Part shown: positions 28,920 through 37,183 of the stretch, piece after piece
Position numbering within the stretch: position 1 is the stretch's first letter
How the letters are laid out: every line of letters begins with the position of its first letter
NCBI RefSeq assembly: GCF_029027405.1
Contig: NZ_CP093396.1
Coordinates: forward strand, 2,429,497 to 2,493,496
DNA from: Sulfurimonas sp.
GTDB lineage: Bacteria; Campylobacterota; Campylobacteria; Campylobacterales; Sulfurimonadaceae
DNA length: 64,000 nt
Direction of reading: 5' to 3'
The notes under the pieces: model-generated
What the model was told of the DNA's origin: nothing
The model's input: the letters and a program-made list of their open reading frames with translations, nothing else
Databases searched by the model: none
Made by a program: the position numbers and the translations under genes

Positions 28920-29584
28920 TCAAATTTGTGCTACACTTGTGTCATAAGAGAGAGTTTTTTCGGACGCTGCGAGGAGGGGTTTTTTATCAACCATTTGCTC
29001 GCCATCTTCATAAGATGGAACGGTGGACTTACCCTCTTTTTGTACATTGTTTTAGGAACTAACTCCTTATTTTCTCTCTTATCTCTTCTAACCCTGAATT
29101 CAAGTTACAAATGCAACAAAAACCTTTTTCATAATGCCATATTTCCAACAATTGTACCAAAGAAACCTTCGTATTCTTGCATTAATTTGAGCAGCTTCCG
29201 CACTATATTTAGAAGAAGTTTTTCTTGAAATTTTAATATTGCTCCAAATCTTAGTGGGTTTAGGTTTATATCTTACTACAATCAACCTCTATACATTTCT
29301 TTGATTTGTTGCACTTATTGGTTGAATGCAGGTTTTAAGATATCACGACCATTTGTATGTTTACTTAATGTGATTTCATAGGCGTTTGCTACTATCTCAG
29401 GTGTCTTTGCAATATCATCAACTTTGATTGGTATTTGACCTCATCTAAATTCAGCATCTATGCCATGCTTATCGAAGATATGGAGCATTGAATAGTTATC
29501 AATAATTCTGTGATAGCCACTTAAATTAATCGCTGTCTTTTCTTCTACCAATGTTACATAAGCTTCACCCACTTCATCTGTTTT
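28920..29584 (-). pseudogene. Decayed phage-type nuclease-domain gene (barnase/EndoU/ColicinE5-RelE-like)
   Basis: This 665-base stretch has no intact gene, but the minus strand keeps pieces of one. From 29584 leftward: a block with YHRIIDNYSMLHIFDKHG, an in-frame TGA (29442-29444 region) just before GQIPIKVDDIAKTPEIV, then GRDILK and a stop near 29330. About 220 bases follow that I cannot place. Then come KRENKELVPKTMYKK near 29080-29035 and, one frame off, EDGEQMVDKKPLL down to a stop at 28920. Order and motifs (H-rich DNYxMxHI, RGQ-like, TMYKK) match the C-terminal toxin-like nuclease domain found on phage MuF/portal-type proteins. The upstream end is cut off by the first CRISPR repeat. 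Confidence 0.55.
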
Positions 29585-29794
29585 GTTATAGCCCCCTTTC
29601 TCACTCGGATGCGCTATACTTACACGCACCTCATACCAAATAGAGCTTGAGTTATAGCCCCCTTTCTCACTCGGATGCGCTATACTTACACGCACCTCAT
29701 ACCAAATAGAGCTTGAGTTATAGCCCCCTTTCTCACTCGGATGCGCTATACTGACACCAAGAGGATTAAAAAGGCTACTTGAGTTATAGCCCCC
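29585..29794 (+). CRISPR. Type II-C CRISPR array, left segment
   Basis: Three complete 36-bp repeats at 29585-29620, 29651-29686 and 29717-29752, each starting GTTATAGCCCCC and ending GATGCGCTATACT, plus the first 12 bases of a fourth (29783-29794) cut by the IS3-family element. Spacers are 30 bp; the first two (29621-29650 and 29687-29716) are identical. The repeat closely resembles that of Neisseria meningitidis type II-C. The strand is set from the tracrRNA anti-repeat at 37902. Confidence 0.95.
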
Positions 29795-31130
29795 TATACT
29801 ACCCCAATAAGTCAAGACAACTTTTTCAAAAATCTAATTCCCTAAATACCTGTTACCCTATGCTACATTTTCACTAGATTTAGTGTAATTCTCATCATTG
29901 ATTTTTAAACTATCATAATAAACATTCATAGGTTTTTTATATTTCAATGTCTCATGAAATCTTCTGTGATTATAAAATTCTATATAATCCTTAACATCAC
30001 TTTTGAGAATTGATACTCTCTCATATTCATTGAGGTATATTTTTTCAACTTTAGCACTTCTCCAGAACCTCTCAATACAAATATTATCTGTTGCTCTACC
30101 TTTGCCATCCATAGAGATAATTATGTCATTATCTTTTAATGTTTGAGTGTGGATACAGCTTGTATATTGTGACCCTTGATCAGTATTAAATATCTCAGGC
30201 TTACCATAGAGTGCGAGTGCTTCATCTAGTACACCCATGACTAAATCTGTATCCATTGTGTTGGATATTCGCCAAGATAATATTGCTTTAGAATACCAAT
30301 CAATTATGGCAGCCATATAGACCATACCACCTTTAATTTTAATATAGGTTATATCTGTTGACCATACTTGGTTTGCTCTTACGATATCTAATCCTCTTAT
30401 TTTGTAAGAGTATTTATGATGTTGCTTGTCCGCCCAGCTTGTATTTAGTGGTCTTACAGCTAAAACAGCCTGTAATCCTAACTCTCTACGGTATGCCAGC
30501 ACTGTGTTGGGACTGACACGAAAACCATCCTCTAGTAGTTGATGATACACTTTCATATAGCCATAGCTTGGTATCTCTTCAAATACTTTTTCTATATGTT
30601 TTTTAATTACATTTTTAGCAAGATTTACCATTGGTGCATAGAACAAATTACTTCTGTTATAGTTAATAAGATTACATTGTTTTACAACTGATAATGCCTT
30701 ATTTTCATCTCTATCAATCAACTCCTTTTTATAGCTAGAGTCCAAGCTGCTTAACTTTCCCACCGCCCAGTCCTTCTCTACTGTTAGTTGACCTACAACC
30801 TTTGCATATTCATCAAGTTTAGCTTGTAATCTTACATTCTCTTCTTTGTACTCTTTAATTACTTTTGCAGGTTCCATCGCAACTTCTGCATTTTCCAAAA
30901 ATATCTTCTTCCAATTTTGTAAGTTTTTTGGTGTGATATTATTTACACTTGCTATTTCATTTAGTGTCTTATCTTCTTTTAAAACTTCTAAAACTAACTT
31001 TGTCTTGAATTCTGCTGTATATGTTGTTCTTTTTCGACTCATAAGATTACCTTCTATTTTTATTGTTTAATTTTACTCTTTTAAGAATTAAACTTTAGAA
31101 ATAGTTGTTTGATTTTCTTGGGGTAGTATA
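29795..31130 (-). mobile_element. IS3-family insertion sequence inside a CRISPR repeat
   Basis: A 1336-bp element bounded by inverted ends: 13 bases identical (TATACTACCCCAA at the left; its complement TTGGGGTAGTATA at the right) with imperfect matching for about 30 more bases. It carries one transposase gene. The same nine bases of the repeat, ATAGCCCCC, lie on both sides (29786-29794 and 31131-31139), which is longer than the 3-5 bp duplication usual for IS3 elements. Confidence 0.88.
29858..31042 (-). CDS. IS3-family transposase, single-frame OrfAB type
   Basis: A 394-residue transposase in one frame. The N terminus is a helix-turn-helix (TAEFKTKLVLEVLKEDKTLN, then NITPKNLQNWKK) followed by a leucine-zipper-like coil. 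A helical HTH_21-type region (IPSYGYMKVYHQLLEDGF) leads to the integrase-like catalytic core with D in WSTDITYI, D in FNTDQGSQY and E in NICIERFWRS. Most IS3 elements need a frameshift to join orfA and orfB; here the two parts are already fused. It is apparently intact and lies within the CRISPR array. Confidence 0.92.
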   Translation of the reverse strand: MSRKRTTYTAEFKTKLVLEVLKEDKTLNEIASVNNITPKNLQNWKKIFLENAEVAMEPAKVIKEYKEENVRLQAKLDEYAKVVGQLTVEKDWAVGKLSSLDSSYKKELIDRDENKALSVVKQCNLINYNRSNLFYAPMVNLAKNVIKKHIEKVFEEIPSYGYMKVYHQLLEDGFRVSPNTVLAYRRELGLQAVLAVRPLNTSWADKQHHKYSYKIRGLDIVRANQVWSTDITYIKIKGGMVYMAAIIDWYSKAILSWRISNTMDTDLVMGVLDEALALYGKPEIFNTDQGSQYTSCIHTQTLKDNDIIISMDGKGRATDNICIERFWRSAKVEKIYLNEYERVSILKSDVKDYIEFYNHRRFHETLKYKKPMNVYYDSLKINDENYTKSSENVA

Positions 31131-32281
31131 ATAGCCCCCTTTCTCACTCGGATGCGCTATACTTTTTATTCCTGAACTACCGTAATTTCGCTAGTTATAG
31201 CCCCCTTTCTCACTCGGATGCGCTATACTAAAAAGATGATCACAGTGGAGTCAATTTATGTTATAGCCCCCTTTCTCACTCGGATGCGCTATACTTTTAT
31301 TCCTGAACTACCGTAATTTCGCTAGTTATAGCCCCCTTTCTCACTCGGATGCGCTATACTCGTAAGGTGATGCTTGAGTTTATGAATGAGTTATAGCCCC
31401 CTTTCTCACTCGGATGCGCTATACTCAGTCTGTTTGCCATTGCATTTTTAATAGCGTTATAGCCCCCTTTCTCACTCGGATGCGCTATACTAATCAATGA
31501 GCATATCAAAAGTCCCATACAGTTATAGCCCCCTTTCTCACTCGGATGCGCTATACTCAACTGCGGGCGGGCGTGCCGACTCTACAGGTTATAGCCCCCT
31601 TTCTCACTCGGATGCGCTATACTAATACAAAGAGAAGAAACAAGAGTTAAAGAGTTATAGCCCCCTTTCTCACTCGGATGCGCTATACTGAAACAGTAGT
31701 AGAAGTGATTGAAATTTTGTTATAGCCCCCTTTCTCACTCGGATGCGCTATACTAGATGCTGCGTTCATTGGAGCGAGTACTGAGTTATAGCCCCCTTTC
31801 TCACTCGGATGCGCTATACTTGATGCTCAAAACACAGGATTAACAGGTGGGTTATAGCCCCCTTTCTCACTCGGATGCGCTATACTATCACACAAGTACT
31901 TGCAGATATAGGTCAAGTTATAGCCCCCTTTCTCACTCGGATGCGCTATACTTGAATAATGATTGCCTCTAAGGTCGAGGTCGTTATAGCCCCCTTTCTC
32001 ACTCGGATGCGCTATACTGAGCCTTATGACTTTAATATCACTTCCAATGTTATAGCCCCCTTTCTCACTCGGATGCGCTATACTCCTCCTAAAAATACTC
32101 CGCTCATCATTGCGTTATAGCCCCCTTTCTCACTCGGATGCGCTATACTAGTTGTAAAAGTTATCATTGAGCTGATGTTGTTATAGCCCCCTTTCTCACT
32201 CGGATGCGCTATACTACCTACAGAAGCTTTGCAATGGCGAATCGTGTTATAGCCCCCTTTCTCACTCGGATGCGCTATACT
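31131..32281 (+). CRISPR. Type II-C CRISPR array, right segment
   Basis: It begins with bases 4-36 of the IS-split repeat (31131-31163), followed by 17 complete 36-bp repeats, the first at 31194 and the last at 32246-32281. All copies read the same. The 17 spacers are 29-30 bp. Spacers 31164-31193 and 31296-31324 are the same apart from one T. With the left segment the original array had 21 repeats and 20 spacers. Each repeat ends in TATACT, a possible -10 box for transcription starting in the following spacer. Confidence 0.97.
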
Positions 32282-32454
32282 ACTAGCTTTTAAACCCCTC
32301 TAGTTAGTGGGTTTAATCGCTAATTCTTTTTTAAAAATATCTCTAAATTATTTAAATAATATTGATTTTAGTGTATTTTTTTAAGTTTTTTTATTTTATT
32401 TTTAAGTATTTTTATCAATTTGCAGAGTATTTTGTTTCATTTTTACCCACTTCA
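32282..32454. other. AT-rich leader-like segment between array and cas2
   Basis: This 173-base stretch has no gene. It starts with an inverted repeat, TTAAACCC (32290-32297) and GGGTTTAA (32309-32316), with an 11-base loop and a run of six T a few bases later, so it may end transcripts coming out of the array. The rest is almost pure A/T, as CRISPR leaders often are. Confidence 0.45.
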
Positions 32455-32778
32455 TTAAAAAAGTAATAGTTGCTTTTTTTCTAACTTCTCTTCTTCTTTT
32501 TTTATACCAACTAATGTTTCCATTTTAGAATACTGTAAATCGGTAATAGAGAGCATCCGTATATGTCCTTTTGCTGGGATATGCTCTTTCACTCTTTTTT
32601 TATGAGTATCTAAACTATCATCACCCTTACAAATTCTACTATATACTGAAAACTGCATCATTGTAAAACCATCTTTGAGCAAAAATCTTCTAAAATTAGT
32701 ATATTTTTTTCGCTCTTTCTTTGTTTTAGTAGGTAAATCAAAAAATACAAAAATCCACATAAATCTAGAACTACTCAT
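32455..32778 (-). CDS. cas2: CRISPR-associated endoribonuclease Cas2, type II
   Basis: A 107-residue ferredoxin-fold protein. The block WIFVFFDLPTKTKKERKKYT, with the conserved aspartate after the first strand, followed by FRRFLLKDGFTMMQFSVYSR, matches Cas2 of type II systems. With Cas1 it forms the spacer-integration complex. It overlaps cas1 by four bases and lies next to the array. The lysine-rich C-terminal tail (EEEKLEKKQLLLF) is usual in this subtype. Confidence 0.96.
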   Translation of the reverse strand: MSSSRFMWIFVFFDLPTKTKKERKKYTNFRRFLLKDGFTMMQFSVYSRICKGDDSLDTHKKRVKEHIPAKGHIRMLSITDLQYSKMETLVGIKKEEEKLEKKQLLLF

Positions 32779-33668
32779 AACACAGATGGTAGTTTTAAAC
32801 TACTCACATCATTAACTTTTAAAGATTTTACAAAACTAAAAGCCATTATGTCACACACATTTAATACAGTAACATTTTCCTCATTTAACCTCATCTGCAT
32901 TACAAGCACATTTAAAAGTGCAGATTTTACACTTATACCTAAATGCACATCAAGTTCATCATCTATCTCAAGCTTTTTAACAACCATATCAACCATTGGT
33001 CTTAATGGTTCTATCATATCATCAGCCAAATTATAAGCGTTTAGTTCTGAGTGATGAAAAACTCCAAAAGTTGGTAAAAGTCCATAAGACACTAAAGACC
33101 TTGCAACTGCCCCACGAACTATCGCATATCCATAGTTTAGTGCTATATTTCTAGGATCTCCATTTTTTTGATCACGCGTAAAATTATCAAAAAGCACACT
33201 CCAGTATCTTCTTGCAGCTAAAGCTTCTAAATTTTCACTATCTCCTGATTTTACTTTATTTGTAAGCAACTTAACTTGTATATTGTCTTTTTCAAAATAT
33301 GCTAAAAGCTGTGATTGGTTTATGATTTTTTGGGTGATTATTTTCTGCCAAATCTGTTTTTTAAGTGGAAGTTTCATATCTCTTTGTATATGAGATATTT
33401 GAGAAAATCTTGAGTGTTGATGAAACGGAATAAATAAACCGTTCGGCATATGATAATTATCGCAAGTAAAAAGAGCTATATTTTTTTCAGCACACATACT
33501 CAAAAGGGCGACTGTCATTGTCGCTTGGTTACTTTCTAAAACTATAACTGTTATATCTTCAAGTGGAACGGTGATAGTAGCTTCATCTTTAGGTTCATAT
33601 ACAAGTTGTAAGTTTTTCATACTTAATCTACACGGTTTCGTTACTAAAATAGTTCGCCATGCACTCAT
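32775..33668 (-). CDS. cas1: CRISPR-associated integrase Cas1, type II
   Basis: A 297-residue spacer integrase. The metal-binding residues are present: E148 (ENLEALAARRYW), H205 (HHSELNAYNLADD) and E220 (MIEPLRPMVD). N-terminal beta domain and C-terminal helical domain are both complete, so the adaptation genes look intact even though cas9 is broken. It lies ten bases downstream of the cas9 stop and is probably transcribed with it or from the inserted IS. Confidence 0.97.
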   Translation of the reverse strand: MSAWRTILVTKPCRLSMKNLQLVYEPKDEATITVPLEDITVIVLESNQATMTVALLSMCAEKNIALFTCDNYHMPNGLFIPFHQHSRFSQISHIQRDMKLPLKKQIWQKIITQKIINQSQLLAYFEKDNIQVKLLTNKVKSGDSENLEALAARRYWSVLFDNFTRDQKNGDPRNIALNYGYAIVRGAVARSLVSYGLLPTFGVFHHSELNAYNLADDMIEPLRPMVDMVVKKLEIDDELDVHLGISVKSALLNVLVMQMRLNEENVTVLNVCDIMAFSFVKSLKVNDVSSLKLPSVL

Positions 33669-33678
33669 CTTTTCTCCT

Positions 33679-35970
33679 TTATTTTTTTCTTTTTAATCTA
33701 CCCTCTTTTATAGTTCCTTGTCTTTTTTCATTTTTCACTTCTATATAGTTCCCTAAAGCATCTACTTGGTATTTTTTTATAAATACTAAATTTTGAGAGC
33801 CTAAACTATACTCATTCGCTCCATCATGAGCTTTTATCTTCAAATTAGCAGTCCCACTATGTGTGCTATCATAATACCCCAACAGTTGAATTGACTCTTT
33901 AGTAGCTGTTTTTTTAGTCTTCACCTCTATCAAATCCCTTTTATAAAAAGAAAACTTAAACTCATACTCTTCATCCATTTCTATCCATGGTTTGTTATGC
34001 GCTACTATCGCCTTATTTGGCAACTTATCTTTTACAAAATCACTCACATAAATAGGAACAAGATAATATTTTTTTGTTTTTTTGTTTTGAAATAAGTCCA
34101 CTCTAGGCATACCATCATTTAAAGCTATTCCATGTTTGAGTTTTACATTGTTTTTAATACTACCGCCTTTTAAAACATCTACTTTTCCATTTTCTTTTTT
34201 CATGCTTAAAGTTTTATCACTATATATAGTAGCCTTATGAGCTGCCCCACCAATCTTCCTCCTTGGCATATGAGAAACAAATATATCTTCTAAACTCTCT
34301 TTTACTTTTTTATGAAACTCATCTAAAGGAGTTGTAAATCTTAAAAATTTTGATTTTTCTTCTTTTGACTTATATTTAAAACCTTCTGTTTCTTTTCTTG
34401 CAGAAACTGTAGACAATGCTTTAACCATAGACTGTGTTGAAAATGCAAGTATGATTGCATCTTCTGCATGATGCAAATGATTGTCTCTATTTTTATCTCC
34501 TACTCCCCATTTATAACGAAGTTGTGAAGTCAGCATCCCATTCATTGTAAATACATGTCGTTTCATTTTTGAGTCTTTAAACTCTACATGTGATTCTATG
34601 TAATTTTTAACAAACTTAGATATATAAGAGGTATCCACCTTATTTCTTTCTCTAAAATCTTTTGCACTACTTTCATCAAAATTAGTTTTTATCAGTCTAT
34701 TTTTTTTAGCATATTTAAGATTTTTCAAACCTTCAATTCTTCCAACAAATATATCCCATTTATCTGAATCTATATACTCATAGGGAGTTTTATTTCCCTT
34801 ATCTTGGTTCTCCTTTGTGAAACACAATACTTTGTTATTTAAACTATCATCAAGAGAACGACTATATGGAAGTATATGGTCAACTTCTGTAGCATACGAG
34901 TCAGCTAACATATGAGGGTTTATATAATCCCCGCTATATATACAATATCCATTTTGTTCTTCCCAAAGTCTAAACTTAAGAAGCTCTTTCGCATTTGGTT
35001 CTTTACCCAATTTATCTATAGCTTGTTCTCGTGCCTTTTCTTTTGTATCTCTAAATTCTCCCTGAGCTTTTTCTATCTTTCGTCTATCATCATGCGAGTT
35101 TTTTATATCTCTAGTAAACTCTACATGCACAGCATCTATACTTCCATATTTTCTAGCTATAGCGTTATAAACAAGACGCATCTGAGCTATTGCTCTTTTT
35201 ACAACTGGATTTGTCATTTCTAGATTTTCTTGTTTAGTAAGCGGTGGTAAATGTAAAGTTTTATCCCCTTGAAAAATAGCCTTAAAATCATATTTAGCTT
35301 CCGTACAAGCCACATCATAATCAAGTCCATCTTCTAAAAATGGAATTATTTTTTTTATAGCGGTATTGCTTAGATGCCCGAACTTTGAAAAAGACAAAGA
35401 GAGTAAAGCTTCACAAGCTTTTTTACTCTCAACAATCTCTTGAAATTGTTTCCTAGATTCTTTATCATTTTTTTCAGTAGTTAAAACTGTAGCTAGCGCA
35501 TCTAGTATGTCACTATCATTTTCTATCTTTTGCCAATAAAGATTATCTGATTTTTGAATAACTTTTTTTATTTTTTGATATGCAGTAAAATCGATTAATT
35601 TTTCACTTTCAGGGTCTTTTTTTGCAGTTTCTCCCGTTTTATGGTCATAATAAACTAAACCTTTAAACTTAATACTTTCATCTATACTAAAAAGTTTTCT
35701 AATCTGTTTATATGTTCTTGGTGTTGGTTTATTTTTTGCTTCATATATAGCTTGATTTACTTGTTCTTTAGAAAATAAAACTTCTTTGTCATTAGTTAAT
35801 AAACGAAGATTTTTTAGTTTTTGCAAGGCTCTAAAATACTCAAATGTGTAAGAACTTTTTGATGCTCTTTTTTCATCAACTTCAAATGGACAATATGCAA
35901 CCATATCAGCTACTGATTTTAAAGGTCGTTGTTCAAATGCTATATCTTTATAATTGAACCCTCTGAACAA
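33679..35970 (-). CDS. cas9: Cas9, C-terminal fragment (gene split by IS5-family element)
   Basis: A 763-codon frame of which the last 757 residues are Cas9; the first codons (TTG at 35970) lie in the end of the IS. It holds the rest of the REC lobe, RuvC-II (VHVEFTRD), the HNH domain (EVDHILPYSRSLDDSLNN, His at residue 586 of the joined protein), RuvC-III (HLHHAEDAIILAF, H722 and D725) and the C-terminal PAM-interacting part (PNKAIVAHNK onward). All catalytic residues on this side are intact. Joined in frame with the N-terminal fragment across one AATT, the protein would be 984 residues, the size of Campylobacter jejuni Cas9. Without RuvC-I and the bridge helix this piece alone should not work as a normal Cas9. 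Confidence 0.95.
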   Translation of the reverse strand: MFRGFNYKDIAFEQRPLKSVADMVAYCPFEVDEKRASKSSYTFEYFRALQKLKNLRLLTNDKEVLFSKEQVNQAIYEAKNKPTPRTYKQIRKLFSIDESIKFKGLVYYDHKTGETAKKDPESEKLIDFTAYQKIKKVIQKSDNLYWQKIENDSDILDALATVLTTEKNDKESRKQFQEIVESKKACEALLSLSFSKFGHLSNTAIKKIIPFLEDGLDYDVACTEAKYDFKAIFQGDKTLHLPPLTKQENLEMTNPVVKRAIAQMRLVYNAIARKYGSIDAVHVEFTRDIKNSHDDRRKIEKAQGEFRDTKEKAREQAIDKLGKEPNAKELLKFRLWEEQNGYCIYSGDYINPHMLADSYATEVDHILPYSRSLDDSLNNKVLCFTKENQDKGNKTPYEYIDSDKWDIFVGRIEGLKNLKYAKKNRLIKTNFDESSAKDFRERNKVDTSYISKFVKNYIESHVEFKDSKMKRHVFTMNGMLTSQLRYKWGVGDKNRDNHLHHAEDAIILAFSTQSMVKALSTVSARKETEGFKYKSKEEKSKFLRFTTPLDEFHKKVKESLEDIFVSHMPRRKIGGAAHKATIYSDKTLSMKKENGKVDVLKGGSIKNNVKLKHGIALNDGMPRVDLFQNKKTKKYYLVPIYVSDFVKDKLPNKAIVAHNKPWIEMDEEYEFKFSFYKRDLIEVKTKKTATKESIQLLGYYDSTHSGTANLKIKAHDGANEYSLGSQNLVFIKKYQVDALGNYIEVKNEKRQGTIKEGRLKRKK

Positions 35971-37183
35971 GCCAGATGATTCTTCTTTATACTAATATTC
36001 TATCATTTTAAAAATTCTCTTTCAATTTTGAAGTGAGTTTCTGTCTTGTTTTTCTATATTTCTACTATTTATTAGCATGTTAGAACCTTATTTTGTTCCT
36101 TTTGTATCAGTTCCTAGCCCTTACCAGTGCAGGTGTCCGTCTCAGATTATAACAAGCAGCCAACATAAAAAAGTGTTGTTGATTTTTCTCTATTCCCCGA
36201 TATCTGGTTTTTCTGAAGTTCATATGTTGTTTTATAAATGCGAATGGTAATTCCACGAGACATCTTATCTTTGAGAATCTTGTATTATTTCTTGATTGTT
36301 TAGGTCTTAGTTTCGATTGACCTCTTACTCGTCTTTCAACTATACCAGCAAAAATACCTTTTGCTCTTAGTGCCACTTTTCTTGCCTTTTGCATATAGCC
36401 GCTATCTGCGAATATTGCTTTATTTTCATCTTCTGTCAGCTTATCAAACTGTGTACTATCGTGTGTTGATGCAGTTGTAGCTATTACTTTTTTGATGATA
36501 CCGTTTGTATCAGTTGCTATATGCATCTTTAATCCATGATGTTTACGACCTCTTTTTGAAGTATAGGTTGCATCAGAATCATGGGCTTTATTTGAAATAA
36601 CTTTACCCTTGTCATCTTTTTTTCTCTTTGGTTCGCTTGAGTGGATGAGAGTAGCGTCTATAAGAGTTCCCTCATTGAGTATAAGTCTTTTAGATTCCAT
36701 CATCTTTTTTACTTCTTCAAATATATCACCAAGTATCTCTTCTTTGATAAGCTTGTTTCTAAATTTACAAATAGTTGTTTCATCTGGAATAGTATCTTCA
36801 TCTCTTATATCAAGAAACTTTCTGAAGCTTATACGGTCATGTATAAGCTCTTCGGTCATTGGGTCTGACAATCCATACCAGTTTTGTAAAAAAAGTGAGC
36901 CTACTAATATCTTTGATGGAATAGATGGTCTTCCTGTCTTACCTTTGTTGGGTTTGTATACATTTTTCTCTATAAGTATCTTCTCAATAGCTTCAAATGG
37001 AATAATCTCTTTCATCTCATTTAAAAACTTCATACTCTTCTTACCACCTTGGTATTTCATGGCATGGTCAAAAAAACTTAGTTGCATATTTATCCCTCAA
37101 ACTTGGCTTCTTAGTATATTTATTTTAGCTAATTATTGGTTTGAGGGAGGTTAAGTTAAATTGCTTGATTGTTCAGAGGGTTC
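35956..37183 (-). mobile_element. IS5-family insertion sequence inside cas9
   Basis: A 1228-bp element with 15-bp perfect terminal inverted repeats (GAACCCTCTGAACAA at the left, TTGTTCAGAGGGTTC at the right). It is flanked by AATT on both sides (35952-35955 and 37184-37187), a 4-bp target duplication as expected for IS5-type elements. It carries one intact transposase gene in the same direction as cas9. On the minus strand a TATAAA near 35985-35990 could act as an outward promoter for the downstream cas9 fragment and cas1-cas2. Confidence 0.93.
36107..37087 (-). CDS. IS5-family transposase
   Basis: A 326-residue DDE transposase. The N-terminal DUF772-type region (GRPSIPSKILVGSLFLQNWY, then TIPDETTICKFRNKL) is followed by the catalytic core with D in IDATLIHSSEP, D in IFADSGYMQKA and E in GIVERRVRGQ. 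Length and order are those of complete IS5-group transposases, so the element may still be mobile. Confidence 0.93.
   Translation of the reverse strand: MQLSFFDHAMKYQGGKKSMKFLNEMKEIIPFEAIEKILIEKNVYKPNKGKTGRPSIPSKILVGSLFLQNWYGLSDPMTEELIHDRISFRKFLDIRDEDTIPDETTICKFRNKLIKEEILGDIFEEVKKMMESKRLILNEGTLIDATLIHSSEPKRKKDDKGKVISNKAHDSDATYTSKRGRKHHGLKMHIATDTNGIIKKVIATTASTHDSTQFDKLTEDENKAIFADSGYMQKARKVALRAKGIFAGIVERRVRGQSKLRPKQSRNNTRFSKIRCLVELPFAFIKQHMNFRKTRYRGIEKNQQHFFMLAACYNLRRTPALVRARN

Noticed and set aside
28944..29085. 10-bp inverted repeat ATAAGAGAGA/TCTCTCTTAT, considered as a stable RNA
   Set aside because: The arms are 120 bases apart and of low complexity, and they fall inside the pseudogene's coding remnants.
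28926..29228. Plus-strand open frame of 100 codons after the YceI-like gene
   Set aside because: No ribosome site and no recognisable protein; the opposite strand carries remnants of a real gene.
29441..29815. Open frame of 124 codons on the minus strand with a repeated SIAHPSEKGGYN motif
   Set aside because: The repeated motif is just the translation of CRISPR repeats; only the last part belongs to the decayed nuclease gene.
31354..31560. Open frame of 68 codons with the same peptide repeat
   Set aside because: It lies wholly within the CRISPR array.
36609..37154. Long plus-strand open frame of 181 codons opposite the IS5 transposase
   Set aside because: It is antisense to a clear transposase, with no family match and serine/phenylalanine-rich composition typical of shadow frames.
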